From contig NZ_CAMLOV010000027.1 of the NCBI RefSeq assembly GCF_946481715.1, positions 1 to 43,976 on the forward strand: a stretch of DNA of 43,976 bases. The letters are read 5' to 3'. Shown here one piece after another: positions 24,502-34,266 of this stretch (positions are counted from its first letter, which is position 1; each line of letters opens with the position of its first letter). A model generated the notes under the pieces. The model did no database searches. It worked only from the letters and a program-made list of their open reading frames with translations, and had not been told where the DNA came from. This DNA comes from an uncultured Mucilaginibacter sp. GTDB lineage: Bacteria; Bacteroidota; Bacteroidia; Sphingobacteriales; Sphingobacteriaceae. The position numbers were made by a program, and so were the translations under genes.

Positions 24502-25113
24502 ATGAGTGCAGGCATAGAACAGCAGGATATTAAACGCGAAAAGATTTTAGAAGCATCGTACCAGCGTTTTTTGCATTATGGCTATTCTAAAACTACGATG
24601 AACGAGATAGCGGGCGACCTATCAATGTCCAAAGCCTTGCTTTATTATTACTTTCCGGATAAAAGCGAGCTGTATATGGCAGTGATGCGGAAGCTCGCCA
24701 ACGATTACCTGGAGTTGCTGGAAGGGAGTGCTGGCCAGTTTACCAGTTTGCGTGATGCGTTTTTGTTCCAAGTGAACACCCACCACAATTTTATTGTTAC
24801 TAATTATAACTTTTTTGATTACGTAAGGCTCAACGAGCAAAACTTGCCCGATACCATCTGGAGCATTGTGAGCCAGATACGCGATACGGAAACCAAGCTG
24901 CTTATGCAGGCCATACAAAGCGAAACAGAGAAGGGTAGCATACATCCGGTGGCTAACCCCGCCGAGGTAGTAGATGTGTTTTTAGATGCTTTGCAAGGAA
25001 TTAAAGTAGGGGCGATGCAAAAGAAAGTTAACTTCCCCCGAAAAGAGCACCTGGACGAAATACACAACAAGCGCCTTTTGCTGATAGATATTTTTGTAAA
25101 GGGGCTGAAGTAG
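24502..25113 (+). CDS. TetR family regulator (second)
   Basis: 203 residues. The helix-turn-helix is at about residues 22-57: HYGYSKTTMNEIAGDLSMSK then ALLYYYFPDKSELY. The rest is the all-alpha ligand domain. No efflux gene lies directly downstream: the next gene is the convergent osmC. Its target may be elsewhere or may be the DUF4126-like gene just upstream, which runs the same way. No clear palindrome was seen upstream. It shares the fold but little sequence with the TetR at 17128 outside the DNA-binding region. Confidence 0.9.
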   Translation: MSAGIEQQDIKREKILEASYQRFLHYGYSKTTMNEIAGDLSMSKALLYYYFPDKSELYMAVMRKLANDYLELLEGSAGQFTSLRDAFLFQVNTHHNFIVTNYNFFDYVRLNEQNLPDTIWSIVSQIRDTETKLLMQAIQSETEKGSIHPVANPAEVVDVFLDALQGIKVGAMQKKVNFPRKEHLDEIHNKRLLLIDIFVKGLK

Positions 25114-25136
25114 TCTACAGTAGTCAGTTCTCAGTT

Positions 25137-25177
25137 GGCCGTTTGCTTTTTCTTGCATCAGTTAACTGCAAACCGCC
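25137..25177. repeat. Imperfect inverted repeat between convergent genes
   Basis: GGCCGTTTGC and GCAAACCGCC pair with one mismatch around a 21-base loop. ACTGCAAAC is also present twice (25166 and 25179). It sits between tetR-2 and osmC, where a terminator is expected, but there is no good T-run. Confidence 0.3.
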
Positions 25178-25189
25178 CACTGCAAACTT

Positions 25190-25600
25190 CTACTCGCCAA
25201 GACTGGTGTTGATCACAATATTCCCCACCAAAATTTTATGAATAGGGCAGGCATCTGCAATAGTGATGAGGCGTTTACGCTGTACATCGGTTAGCTCGCC
25301 CTTAAAATTTAGTTTACTTTCTATAAATATCCCCGTTTCAGTACGGTACATTTCCAGGTTTACCTTTATCTCATCTATCACCCACATTTTTCGGTTAATG
25401 TACATCCGCAGGGTAATTGCCGTGCAACTGGCGAGGCTTGCTAATAACAGGTTATAAGGCGACATGCCGGTATCGGTACCGCCATCATCTATGGGTTCAT
25501 CCGCAATGATAGTGTGGTTGCTGCTATTTACAATTGTTTGGTACTGCGCGCGGCCAATAACGGCGCTGCCATCAGCAATAATATCTTTTTGGCTATCCAT
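25190..25600 (-). CDS. OsmC family protein (1)
   Basis: 136 residues, a standard OsmC/Ohr-superfamily length. SLASCTAITLRMYINRK holds the first redox cysteine and ADACPIHKIL the second, matching the OsmC-type two-cysteine peroxidase site. The GTDTGMSPYNLLLASLASC segment is typical. Such proteins reduce organic hydroperoxides using thiol cofactors; the exact substrate is unknown. It starts 8 bases after the membrane-anchored hypothetical and probably shares its transcript. A second, more distant OsmC gene is at 35509. Confidence 0.88.
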   Translation of the reverse strand: MDSQKDIIADGSAVIGRAQYQTIVNSSNHTIIADEPIDDGGTDTGMSPYNLLLASLASCTAITLRMYINRKMWVIDEIKVNLEMYRTETGIFIESKLNFKGELTDVQRKRLITIADACPIHKILVGNIVINTSLGE

Positions 25601-25608
25601 TTGTTTAG

Positions 25609-26013
25609 CTATTCCTGGTTCAGGTCCAGCAATTTCCAGCTTTCTTCGCGGTTAGCGCCACCGCCCATATACCTAAGCGAAATTGTGAAATTGGTAGTTG
25701 TGCTTTCGCCATTGCCGTCTTTTGCAGAGTACGAGGATTTTATTACGTAAACCGAATCGGATTTCTTGGCGAACTTATATTCGTCATCATGAAACGACAC
25801 ACTGGTTGACCTCACCGTTGGCCTGATGTAAATTTTGGCCATGGTATAAGCGGCATCGCTGTTGGGCAAGCCACTAAATATCTCGGTAGAGTTTGAATTT
25901 GCTATTTTAACCAGGATAAAAACGAATACTACTCCTAAAACAACCAGCAGCAATACCGCTTTTGTCGCCGTTTTCTTTTTTGCCTGCTTGGCTTTTAAGT
26001 ATTCTTTTTGCAT
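25609..26013 (-). CDS. Membrane-anchored protein of unknown function
   Basis: 134 residues. A basic N-terminus (MQKEYLKAKQAKKKT) leads into one transmembrane helix (AVLLLVVLGVVFVFILVKIA, about residues 20-40). A roughly 90-residue extracytoplasmic domain follows, ending in LRYMGGGANREESWKLLDLN. It looks like a small beta-rich domain; I do not recognise it. The ATG at 26013 was chosen because it gives the basic-then-hydrophobic start, while an upstream in-frame codon at 26088 would overlap the porP gene. It lies 43 bases after porP/sprF and 8 bases before osmC. Confidence 0.7.
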   Translation of the reverse strand: MQKEYLKAKQAKKKTATKAVLLLVVLGVVFVFILVKIANSNSTEIFSGLPNSDAAYTMAKIYIRPTVRSTSVSFHDDEYKFAKKSDSVYVIKSSYSAKDGNGESTTTNFTISLRYMGGGANREESWKLLDLNQE

Positions 26014-26056
26014 ATATGTAAACAAATGACGCTTATAACGATATTTTTTTCCAAAT

Positions 26057-27103
26057 TTAATAAAAATCGTAGCATCTTCTGTTTCCATTGAATTTGCGGT
26101 AGTCGCTCGACCGATAAGGAAGAGTGGTTTCGTATCCTATACTACCTTCGGTGGTGCCGCTGGTGTTACTGTAGTTTAAACCCCGCCCGGCAGGCACGTC
26201 GTGGCTTACACCCAACCGCATTTTCTCGCCACCATCGCGATTAATAAACACATCGAAGATAAATGATACCACTATCGAGCTTGGTCCGTTGCTGAGCCCG
26301 CCGCTGCGGTACCAAAGCCCGGCATTGATACTGCGCCGCTTGTATTGAAAACCTACGCTTACTGATTGCGACTGCGCTTGCTTGTAAAAAACAACAGAAG
26401 GTATTACGTATGATTTTTGGTCTTCATCAAGGTTGTCGTCCTGGGTTAGGTTATAGCGGTAACTGGCGTGGAACGTACCGCGCATGGGCAATTTTGCGGG
26501 TACCCCGGTGAACGATTCGTTTGGCCTGTTTATATGCTGCATAGCCCCGCCGATATTGAAATTTCCTGTGGTAAGGTTGATGCCGGCGCCCGAATCAAAA
26601 TAAAATTTATTGTTGAAGAGCGCAACGTCTGCACCACTGGTAGAACCTGGGATATACCCGAGGCGAGGGTCTATCTGGTCGCTGAAAATTAATTTGGTAT
26701 AATCAACAGATCGGTTGGTAACGCCGGCCTGCAACCCAAACGACAATACAAAATCATCGTTACCGACACTGTAGGAGTATATACCCGAAATATTGTTTTT
26801 GGTGAGGTAGGCGGTGCCTTCGCTTGCGCGGGTAAACATCAACCCAAAACCACCCCCAAACCGTGGTACATTATAATCTACCGAAGCGGTAAGATAGGAT
26901 AGCCCACCGCCCGCAATAGACGAATATTGATTGCGGTAAATTAAGTTCATGCGCAGGTCGCCTTCAAATTGGCCGTTTAATGCCGGGTTAAGGTAATTGG
27001 GCGAATTGAAAAATTGCGAGTACATATGGTCCTGCGCCCGGGCATATACACAACTAAGGAGGCTTATAACCATTAAAGCGTAAAGTTTTGTTGATCCCTT
27101 CAT
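26057..27103 (-). CDS. PorP/SprF family T9SS membrane protein
   Basis: 348 residues. A signal peptide (LYALMVISLLSCVYARAQ) is followed by the family signature DHMYSQFFNSPNYLNPALNG, then beta-strand-rich sequence ending in an outer-membrane barrel-like region. PorP/SprF proteins work with one T9SS substrate each. SprF, for example, is needed to export SprB, and such partners are usually encoded right after the type B C-terminal-domain adhesin. That is the order here: the ATG lies two bases after the stop of the 1,729-residue adhesin. A GTG three bases upstream is less likely. Confidence 0.92.
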   Translation of the reverse strand: MKGSTKLYALMVISLLSCVYARAQDHMYSQFFNSPNYLNPALNGQFEGDLRMNLIYRNQYSSIAGGGLSYLTASVDYNVPRFGGGFGLMFTRASEGTAYLTKNNISGIYSYSVGNDDFVLSFGLQAGVTNRSVDYTKLIFSDQIDPRLGYIPGSTSGADVALFNNKFYFDSGAGINLTTGNFNIGGAMQHINRPNESFTGVPAKLPMRGTFHASYRYNLTQDDNLDEDQKSYVIPSVVFYKQAQSQSVSVGFQYKRRSINAGLWYRSGGLSNGPSSIVVSFIFDVFINRDGGEKMRLGVSHDVPAGRGLNYSNTSGTTEGSIGYETTLPYRSSDYRKFNGNRRCYDFY

Positions 27104-27105
27104 CA

Positions 27106-30100
27106 CTATCTTATTAAGTGTATAACCCCTGTGCGTTTCGGCAGGGTGTTAGGACCGTATTGCATCCCTTTCCATTCGGTACCATTTATAAATTGTGCCG
27201 AAGCCTGCCATATATAAACACCCTGCTGTGCCGGTGTGCCTTTATAAAGCCCGTCCCAACTCTCCACGGGCTCGCCTTTGCTGTCCAATTTGGTGGTTTC
27301 CCAAACTAGTTGCCCCCAGTTATTAAATATTTGCATGCGCCATGTTAAAATACCCGAACCTTTTACAACAAAGGTGCGCAGCTCACTGGTGCTGCTGGCA
27401 GGCATAAATGCATTAGGGATATATAACTGCCCCGGTACACCAGTAATTTGCACATTGTGCGAGACAGTACTGTCGCAACCGTCGCGGTTAGTAACCTTTA
27501 AAGTAACCTTGTAAGTACCTGTATCGGCGTAGGTATGGCCGGGGTTTTGTTGGGTAGATGTGGCGTTATCGCCAAAATCCCACTGCCAGCTAACCGGGTT
27601 GCCCGATGTTTCGTCGTCGAACGCAAAATGGTAATTTGGTATTTTGGTGATAAAGCCGGGGCTGGCAGCAAAATCAACGTTTGGCGCGCTGTTAACTTTT
27701 ATAAACTCCGTTTTGGTGATCACGTTGGTACAACCGGTAGCCAGGTTGGTTACTTTAAGTGTAACCGTATATGGCGAATTTTTAGAGCCATAAACATGCG
27801 GCAGCGGTGTGTAACCAAAAAAATGTGCTGTGCCATCGCCAAAATCCCATTCGTAACTTAGCGATTGCGGGTTGGTAATACCATTGGCAGGCGTTGTGTT
27901 TGTGAAATGAACGGTTATTGCCTTGCAGCCGCTTGGTATATCGGCATCAAAGTTAGGCAATGGTTGTGGGTAGGCTTCAAATTTTATCCGGTCGGTAGAT
28001 TCGAATGTCGCGCAAGGGTTTTCGGCCACAATACTTACAAAATAGGTACCCGGTGTTGCAAAGGTATAAGGCTGTTCGGTCTTGCTGCCCTGTATCTCAT
28101 CAACTTTTACGCCGTTTGCGTCAAATATGCGGTAGAAGAAGTTGTCCCCGCCCGATGAAATATTTACAAACGTTGCTGTGAAGGGATAGCAGGCGGCACT
28201 CTTATTATCCTTAGGGAAAAATAGGGGCACAAACGTTGCCGGGAATATGTTGATGGGTATAGGGGTGCTCTGCGAGGTGTTATCGCAAAGGTCGGTTGCA
28301 ATCACATAAATGGTATAAAACTTGTCGTTGCGTGGCGGGCCTAACGGGTCAAAGGTCACATCCGATTTATCGAGCACATGCTTAGAGTCAACTCTGACAT
28401 TGCCATCGTACACATAAAAATCATAATATTTATTAGTGCCGGGGGAGGTATTTTTAACTTTAATGGCCAAAGAACCACAGCCCGAGAGCCGTTCGGGCAG
28501 CAAAGATGCTACCGGTACCGCCGGCCTAACGGTTATTTGCATGGTGTAAGCAGGGCGTGGAAGGCAGTTGTTGATAATGCTTAATGATACGGTATATGTG
28601 GTATCTCTTCCATCGGTACGTGGTAAAAAGGTGTGCTGCGGGCTTACCTCGTTAGAGTTTCCGGTACCATCGCCAAAATCCCATAGGTAAGTGGTTGTGG
28701 TAAATACGGGGGTTGATGTATTTGTGAACTCAACACTAACCGCCCCGCAAATGGTATTGGTAAAATTCGATGTGAATTCTGGTGTTACATCCGGGTTGTT
28801 TACAACAGTAATTTCATTTTGGCTGTCGGGGCAGGGGGCGGTTCCTTTTATTGTCCAGGTAAATTTATAGGTGCTGCCGCCAACTAAGCCTGATACCTGG
28901 GTTTTTGGATTGGTTGCATCGGCAAATACAACCGGTGGGCCACCGGTTTGTGTCCATACGCCTGCAAATGGCGTGGGGTCGTTGCCATTTAAGGTAACCG
29001 TAGCGGCGTTGCATAAGGTTGTTAAAGGCTGGCCGCCATTTGCAGCCATTACCGGCTGGTTTACGGTTATGGTTGCTATTGATGAACGCACCACATCACA
29101 CACGCCGTTTTGTATAACCGCCCTAAACTGCGTTGTTTGGGTAAGCATGTTGTATTCGTATTGGTCGGTGATGTCAAGCAAGGTTACCCAGTTGACGCCG
29201 TCGGTAGAAGATTCCCAGCTTACTACGTTACCCAATTGGCCAGATAAATTAAGGAAGCCGCCATTAGCATCTGCACATACCGATATAGAACCGGCAATTG
29301 TGCCGCCTACGGTTGGTACATCGGTAGTTATACGTACCGTATCGGTAGATGGCGTACAGTTTGGACTGGTATTTACCGACCAAACAAACTGGTAAACGTT
29401 GCCCGGTTTTAAGCCGCTTGCAACTGCGTTTGGTTTGGTAGCATCAGAAAATGTAATACCGGCTTGGCCCGATGCCAGTGTCCACTTCCCCGTGCCTGGT
29501 GATGGATCGTTGCCTTGCAGCATATAAGTTGGACCTGCACAAATAGATTCATCAGGCCCGGCAGCAGCAGCTATTGGCAATGGCGCAATAGTTACCGTTA
29601 CCGGCGATGACGGCTGCCCGGCGCAGGTACCATGATACGGAGTGATCGTATAGGTCACAGTACCATACCCGGTACCGGTATTTACCAATATATCATCAAT
29701 TGTTGCCGAAGCAGACGCTTGGTCGGTATTGCCTGTAATGCCTGCCGATGCCACGCTCGTCCAGGTGTAGGTAGTGGCAGGTGTGGAGGAGCTAAGAACA
29801 ATACCATTTGGTTGATTGCTGCAAATTGGGGTAGCCGGTGGCGTGGCGGTTAAAACGGGTACGCGGCTAACTGTTACAAATAAGTCGGTAGCGTTGCCAG
29901 GGCAGCCATTGGTTGTAGGGGTGATGGTATATTTAATTACGGCATCGGTTGCGCCGGTGTTTGTTATCACATCATTTATGGTATTCCCTTGTCCTGTTGG
30001 CTGAAACCCCGTAGCGGCTCCCGAGAAAACACTCGCTGTCCAATTATAGGTAGAAACGGGGTTTTGCGACTTTATGGTGTAACTAAAGTTAGCGCCTGTG

Positions 30101-32295
30101 CAAACCTCGGCCGTTTTGGTGCTGGTGATATTGTCTTTAAGGGTAATAGTAATAATTACAGGTGCCGAAATTACATTACAGGGCGCTGCCAGGTTGGTGG
30201 TTACTTCCAGGCTAATGGTAGCTGTCCCTGCGGCTATCTCTGCAGCAGAGGGCGTGTAAGTTGGCTTCTTTGCATTTCGGTCGGGGCTAAATGTCCCGGT
30301 GCCGCCAACCCATTGAAAACTGTTGTAAACTCCGGTGATATCGGCATCCAGGAACGTTGAACTGCCTTCGCAGATGGTGCGGTCGCCGCCTGTGGTTATA
30401 ATCGGGGCTTCCTGGAAAGTGAGCTTTTGAGAATCTGAAGCAGGCCCGCAGTTGTTTACATGGTTTACCGTAATGGTATAGGTTTTGTACTCGGTGAATA
30501 TGATATCAGGGTATTTGCTGTTTGCTGTTGTGCCGTTTGCAAAACTGAAGGCGCCGCCGGTAACCGTCCACGTGTAGGTTGTAGGCAAAGCTTTAGAAGT
30601 TCCCGTTAACGTTGTTTTAGTGGTTGTGGCCGTATTGCTGAATGAGATAACCTTGTCTTTTCCACAGATAAGGGCATCAGCAGAAAGTTTGGCTACCGGA
30701 CTTAAGTTTACTACCACGTCCTGGGGTTCTGACGATACCAACCCGCAACTTTGTGTGGTAATATCCAATTGTACGGTGTATACTCCCGATGTGTTAAAAT
30801 CAAACTCTGGTACTTTACTATTTGCATTTGTACCGTTTATATACCTGAATGTAGTTGGCGTAACGCGCCAGGTATAAGTAGTATTAGGGTCGCAATTTTC
30901 ATCAACCACCGAGGTATTGACAGGGATGAGTGAGCCGGCTGTACAAATAGTTGATCCGGGCAAAGTAAAACTTGGCTTTGGCGCGTTTTGAATACAGATG
31001 TTGATCACGGTATCCTTTACATCGCAAATATTATTTCCGTTTTGTAAATGCAGCCCCACAAAATGTTGTCCGTTTGTAGTGAAGGTATATTCAAGGGATT
31101 TTTCCAGCGGGTAATTTACGGCCACAACCACGCCATCTACAACCCAGGTGTATAAGGCATTTTGGTTTGTACAATCAAACGAGGTACTGTTAGGGTCCTG
31201 GCCGGGGACGGACTTGTTGCCAAATGTAACAGGCGTGTTAGTACACGCTGTTTTGTCGGCGCCTATAATGTTTTTTGGCGGCTCAATCACCCGCGCGTAG
31301 CCTGTAACCGGTGTGCCCAATTTACCGCAGATAGGGCTTGTTGGCTGTAGGTCTATCTGGAAAACATTTTGCAGTCCGTTTGCCACGTTGCCGCAGGATG
31401 CTTTTTTATAGGTATGGTCTATAAATCCGCCGCTGGCCACAATATCGCAAAGCGTATAATTGGTGCTTAACCCATCGCCCCAGGTAACGCTGTAAATTAA
31501 ACCAGGGTAATTTTTCTGGATGCCGTTTGGTGAGTTAATATCAACGCTATAGCTAAGTTTATTTTGGCCGTTTAAGCATACCTGGTTACTACCCGATGCA
31601 CCGAAGCTGTTATTAACCAGGTTGTTAATAAGGGAATAAGCCTTGGTGCCAACGGTACCCGCAGCGTCTACCGCCTTGACAAACACGGTATAGTTAGCAG
31701 CTTTTGCTTTAAAAGGCTGGTTGGGCAGTGGTAATACCGCTTCACTTGTTTGAGAAAGCTCATTAAAAAAGCTCGCGATTGCAGTAGCGCCTGCGGATGA
31801 TGCGTTTACAAAAGGGTAGGCTGTATTATCTGTTCCGATACATGCGCCGAATACCTCTGGGGTGTTTGCGCTGATAGCTTGCGAGCTTACCCCTGCGGTT
31901 ACGCCTGCTACAGCCTTCACCTCAAATGGCCCCGAAGTAACGGGTAGTATGGCCGGGTCGGTGCATTGGATGCGTACCCTGTAATTTGTACCTGCTGTGG
32001 TTGTAAGGGGAATTACGCCATTTACAAAAGTGCCGTAAAAACCTGTGTAGCTGCCTATAGGTGCTTGCGCGCCAAAGTTACCGTTAGCATCAGACAAGTA
32101 GAGGTTAAATTTATTGGTTGAGCTGGCGCAGGCGGTTGTAGTATTTAAATGGAACGGCACGCCAATTGTTGAACCCCGACCGTAAGGACCCGGATCGATG
32201 TTGCTAATGGTAACAACCTGTGCAAATGCGCCGGCTACAACAATGCAGCAAAAAGTAAAGGCAAGAAATAAAATCTTTGTAAATATTCTCTCCAT
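27106..32295 (-). CDS. Giant PKD-domain surface adhesin with T9SS type B C-terminus
   Basis: 1,729 residues. The signal peptide is ERIFTKILFLAFTFCCIVV then AGAFA-Q. The body is a chain of Ig-like and PKD-like domains. At least three carry the PKD motif W-D-F-G-D, at about residues 1,204, 1,484 and 1,573 (the last is WQWDFGDNATSTQQNPGHTY). Earlier domains have GTGTF- and TYTWTV-like strands and paired cysteines. The last ~90 residues (IPNAFMPASSTSE, then FNNWGQLVWET) are the gliding-motility-associated C-terminal domain. It is probably exported by T9SS and displayed on the surface for adhesion or gliding. ATG at 32295; a TTG three bases upstream is less likely. Confidence 0.9.
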   Translation of the reverse strand: MERIFTKILFLAFTFCCIVVAGAFAQVVTISNIDPGPYGRGSTIGVPFHLNTTTACASSTNKFNLYLSDANGNFGAQAPIGSYTGFYGTFVNGVIPLTTTAGTNYRVRIQCTDPAILPVTSGPFEVKAVAGVTAGVSSQAISANTPEVFGACIGTDNTAYPFVNASSAGATAIASFFNELSQTSEAVLPLPNQPFKAKAANYTVFVKAVDAAGTVGTKAYSLINNLVNNSFGASGSNQVCLNGQNKLSYSVDINSPNGIQKNYPGLIYSVTWGDGLSTNYTLCDIVASGGFIDHTYKKASCGNVANGLQNVFQIDLQPTSPICGKLGTPVTGYARVIEPPKNIIGADKTACTNTPVTFGNKSVPGQDPNSTSFDCTNQNALYTWVVDGVVVAVNYPLEKSLEYTFTTNGQHFVGLHLQNGNNICDVKDTVINICIQNAPKPSFTLPGSTICTAGSLIPVNTSVVDENCDPNTTYTWRVTPTTFRYINGTNANSKVPEFDFNTSGVYTVQLDITTQSCGLVSSEPQDVVVNLSPVAKLSADALICGKDKVISFSNTATTTKTTLTGTSKALPTTYTWTVTGGAFSFANGTTANSKYPDIIFTEYKTYTITVNHVNNCGPASDSQKLTFQEAPIITTGGDRTICEGSSTFLDADITGVYNSFQWVGGTGTFSPDRNAKKPTYTPSAAEIAAGTATISLEVTTNLAAPCNVISAPVIITITLKDNITSTKTAEVCTGANFSYTIKSQNPVSTYNWTASVFSGAATGFQPTGQGNTINDVITNTGATDAVIKYTITPTTNGCPGNATDLFVTVSRVPVLTATPPATPICSNQPNGIVLSSSTPATTYTWTSVASAGITGNTDQASASATIDDILVNTGTGYGTVTYTITPYHGTCAGQPSSPVTVTIAPLPIAAAAGPDESICAGPTYMLQGNDPSPGTGKWTLASGQAGITFSDATKPNAVASGLKPGNVYQFVWSVNTSPNCTPSTDTVRITTDVPTVGGTIAGSISVCADANGGFLNLSGQLGNVVSWESSTDGVNWVTLLDITDQYEYNMLTQTTQFRAVIQNGVCDVVRSSIATITVNQPVMAANGGQPLTTLCNAATVTLNGNDPTPFAGVWTQTGGPPVVFADATNPKTQVSGLVGGSTYKFTWTIKGTAPCPDSQNEITVVNNPDVTPEFTSNFTNTICGAVSVEFTNTSTPVFTTTTYLWDFGDGTGNSNEVSPQHTFLPRTDGRDTTYTVSLSIINNCLPRPAYTMQITVRPAVPVASLLPERLSGCGSLAIKVKNTSPGTNKYYDFYVYDGNVRVDSKHVLDKSDVTFDPLGPPRNDKFYTIYVIATDLCDNTSQSTPIPINIFPATFVPLFFPKDNKSAACYPFTATFVNISSGGDNFFYRIFDANGVKVDEIQGSKTEQPYTFATPGTYFVSIVAENPCATFESTDRIKFEAYPQPLPNFDADIPSGCKAITVHFTNTTPANGITNPQSLSYEWDFGDGTAHFFGYTPLPHVYGSKNSPYTVTLKVTNLATGCTNVITKTEFIKVNSAPNVDFAASPGFITKIPNYHFAFDDETSGNPVSWQWDFGDNATSTQQNPGHTYADTGTYKVTLKVTNRDGCDSTVSHNVQITGVPGQLYIPNAFMPASSTSELRTFVVKGSGILTWRMQIFNNWGQLVWETTKLDSKGEPVESWDGLYKGTPAQQGVYIWQASAQFINGTEWKGMQYGPNTLPKRTGVIHLIR

Positions 32296-32311
32296 CAAAT
32301 CTCATTCATAG

Positions 32312-32340
32312 CAAACCTTGGCAGGATGCTAAAATAACAA
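32312..32340 (-). promoter_or_regulatory. Candidate promoter of the adhesin-porP/sprF unit
   Basis: On the minus strand: TTG (32338-32340), 18 bases, then AAGGTTTG (32312-32319). It differs from consensus at one -7 base and in spacer length, but sits 16 bases before the ATG. Confidence 0.35.
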
Positions 32341-32500
32341 TATTGTTACACATTATATACGGCTTTTTAAGCCAAAAAGCGATTTATGGTTGTATACGTA
32401 AACGAAATAAACTGGTTGCCCTGAATAAAAAAATTACCTAAAAGATAATTATTGCATTAGTTTAGGCCCTTATTTTATAAATTTAATAAACGGGCGATGT

Positions 32501-33739
32501 TTAACCAAAAAACAGGTACGATATAAAAATTGCGGCGATTACACCGGCCAGGTCGGCTATTAAGCCGGCGGGGATAGCGTAACGCGATTTTTTGATGCCA
32601 ACCGAGCCAAAATACAGCGCTACAATATAAAACGTAGTATCAGCCGAACCATTAAATACCGAACCAAGCCTGCCGGCAAAACTATCGGCACCAAAAGTTT
32701 GCATAGTGCTTATCATCATTGCTTTAGAACCCGACCCGCTTAAGGGTTTTACGTAGGCCACCGGTAATGCATCCACAAAACGGGTATCCAATCCGGCTTT
32801 TACACAAGCCCAGCGTACGCCGTCGTTCAGGAAATCTAAAGCACCACTGGCCCTAAATACGCTGATAGCCACCAGCATGGCCACCAGGTAGGGTATTATT
32901 TTCACCGATACCTCAAAACCCGATTTTGCCCCGTCTATAAACGACTCGAATACGTTTACCTTTTTAAATAAAGCGCCAATAATAAATATCACTGGTATCG
33001 AAAATAATAGCGTATTGCTGATAATGCCAGATACCACCTGTATCTGTTCCTTATCGAGGTATTGCGTAAAGTACCATACCATGCCGGTTATAAATAGCGT
33101 AAGGCCGCCAAGCCATGCAATAATAACCCTATCCCAAAGGTTTATTTTTTGCTTGATGGCCACCGCCAGCAGCCCTACAACAGTAGCCACGTAAGTTGCT
33201 ATGATACAAGGCATAAAAACATCTGCCGGGTTTTTAGCATGCAAGATAAAGCGTTGTGCAATAATGGTTACCGGTAAAAGCTGCAAACCGGAAGTATGCA
33301 AAACTAAAAACATGATCTGCGCATTGGAAGCAGTTTCCTTATCCTCGTTCAGTTCCTGCAAACTGGCCATCGCCTTAAGCCCAAGCGGCGTGGCAGCGTT
33401 ATCTAATCCCAATAAGTTGGCCGAGAAATTCATCATCATTTGCCCGTTGGCAGGGTGGTGCTTCGGCACCCCGGGGAACAACCGGCTTAAAAACGGCCCT
33501 ACAATGCGCGAAAGGAAATTCATTGCGCCCGCGCGCTCACCAATATTCATGATGCCAAGCCATAAAACCATACTGCCGGCCAATGGCAAAGCAATATCCA
33601 TTACCGATGCCCTGGAAGAGTTGAACATGCCATCTACCAAAAGCTTAAAAGCGTCTACATCGCCCAAAAAAATAAGCTTGCAAAGTGCAATGACAAAAGC
33701 GATGAGGAAAAATGCTATCCAGATGTAGTTAAGGGCCAT
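32501..33739 (-). CDS. Spore maturation protein A-B fusion (nucleoside-recognition domain membrane protein)
   Basis: 412 residues, polytopic. The N-terminal half matches SpmA: MVLWLGIMNIGERAG, GMFNSSRASV and NFSANLLGLDNAATPLGLKA. From about residue 230 the C-terminal half matches SpmB: SIPVIFIIGALFKKVNVFES, FIDGAKSGFEV, and YVKPLSGSGSKAMMIS then FNGSADTTFYIVALYFGS. In Bacillus and Clostridium these are two genes acting in spore core dehydration; here they are one protein in a non-sporing organism, so the role must differ, possibly transport. The name describes homology only. It is divergent from the DinB gene. About 200 bases with no gene separate it from the adhesin gene. Confidence 0.9.
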   Translation of the reverse strand: MALNYIWIAFFLIAFVIALCKLIFLGDVDAFKLLVDGMFNSSRASVMDIALPLAGSMVLWLGIMNIGERAGAMNFLSRIVGPFLSRLFPGVPKHHPANGQMMMNFSANLLGLDNAATPLGLKAMASLQELNEDKETASNAQIMFLVLHTSGLQLLPVTIIAQRFILHAKNPADVFMPCIIATYVATVVGLLAVAIKQKINLWDRVIIAWLGGLTLFITGMVWYFTQYLDKEQIQVVSGIISNTLLFSIPVIFIIGALFKKVNVFESFIDGAKSGFEVSVKIIPYLVAMLVAISVFRASGALDFLNDGVRWACVKAGLDTRFVDALPVAYVKPLSGSGSKAMMISTMQTFGADSFAGRLGSVFNGSADTTFYIVALYFGSVGIKKSRYAIPAGLIADLAGVIAAIFISYLFFG

Positions 33740-33831
33740 AGTAAGTTTAAAGGCTTGAAGTTAATTTTTTTTGAATAATTTATGCAGAATAAGCATATTT
33801 AAAATGAATTTTATAATTAGAAAAACCAACC

Positions 33832-34266
33832 ATGAACGATATAGCCCGGCAATTAGATGATGCAGTAACCGATTTTTTAAATAATCGTGCCGCGGAGGCC
33901 AACTGGCAAAATATTACTACACCCGGCAAGTGGAACAATAAACAAATTATTGGGCACTTGATAGACAGCGCCCATATAAACCTGCAGCGTTTTGTGCGCT
34001 GCACCTACGAGGAACGTTTTAAATTGATATACTACCAGGAAGAATGGGTGCAGGCGCAGCACTACGCCGACTTCGACCCGCAGGAGCTTTTGCTGTTGTG
34101 GAAACTGGTAAACAAGCAAATAGTACGTGTATTGGCTAATTACCCTACAGACAGGTGGCAAATTACATGCGATAATAATAGGGGGGAACCCGTTTATAAT
34201 ACAGTTGAATTTATAGCTAATGATTATATAGCGCATATGTTGCACCACCTAAATCAGTTGAGATAA
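33832..34266 (+). CDS. DinB family protein
   Basis: 144 residues, a four-helix-bundle DinB/YfiT-like protein. The metal-ligand histidines are visible: GHLIDSAHINLQRF (about residues 41-54) and DYIAHMLHHLNQL at the C-terminus. Members bind a divalent metal, and some are thiol-S-transferases (the bacillithiol transferase BstA is of this fold); this one's substrate is unknown. The stop is immediately followed by the ATG of the next gene, so the two are probably coupled. Confidence 0.85.
   Translation: MNDIARQLDDAVTDFLNNRAAEANWQNITTPGKWNNKQIIGHLIDSAHINLQRFVRCTYEERFKLIYYQEEWVQAQHYADFDPQELLLLWKLVNKQIVRVLANYPTDRWQITCDNNRGEPVYNTVEFIANDYIAHMLHHLNQLR

Noticed and set aside
28871..29395. 174-codon frame on the plus strand inside the adhesin
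   Set aside because: Shadow of the adhesin's Thr/Val-rich coding frame; proline/threonine-rich and lacking a start context.
32501..33739. Evidence of sporulation from the SpmA/SpmB names
   Set aside because: The fusion is found in many non-sporing bacteria and no spore genes are present; the name reflects homology only.
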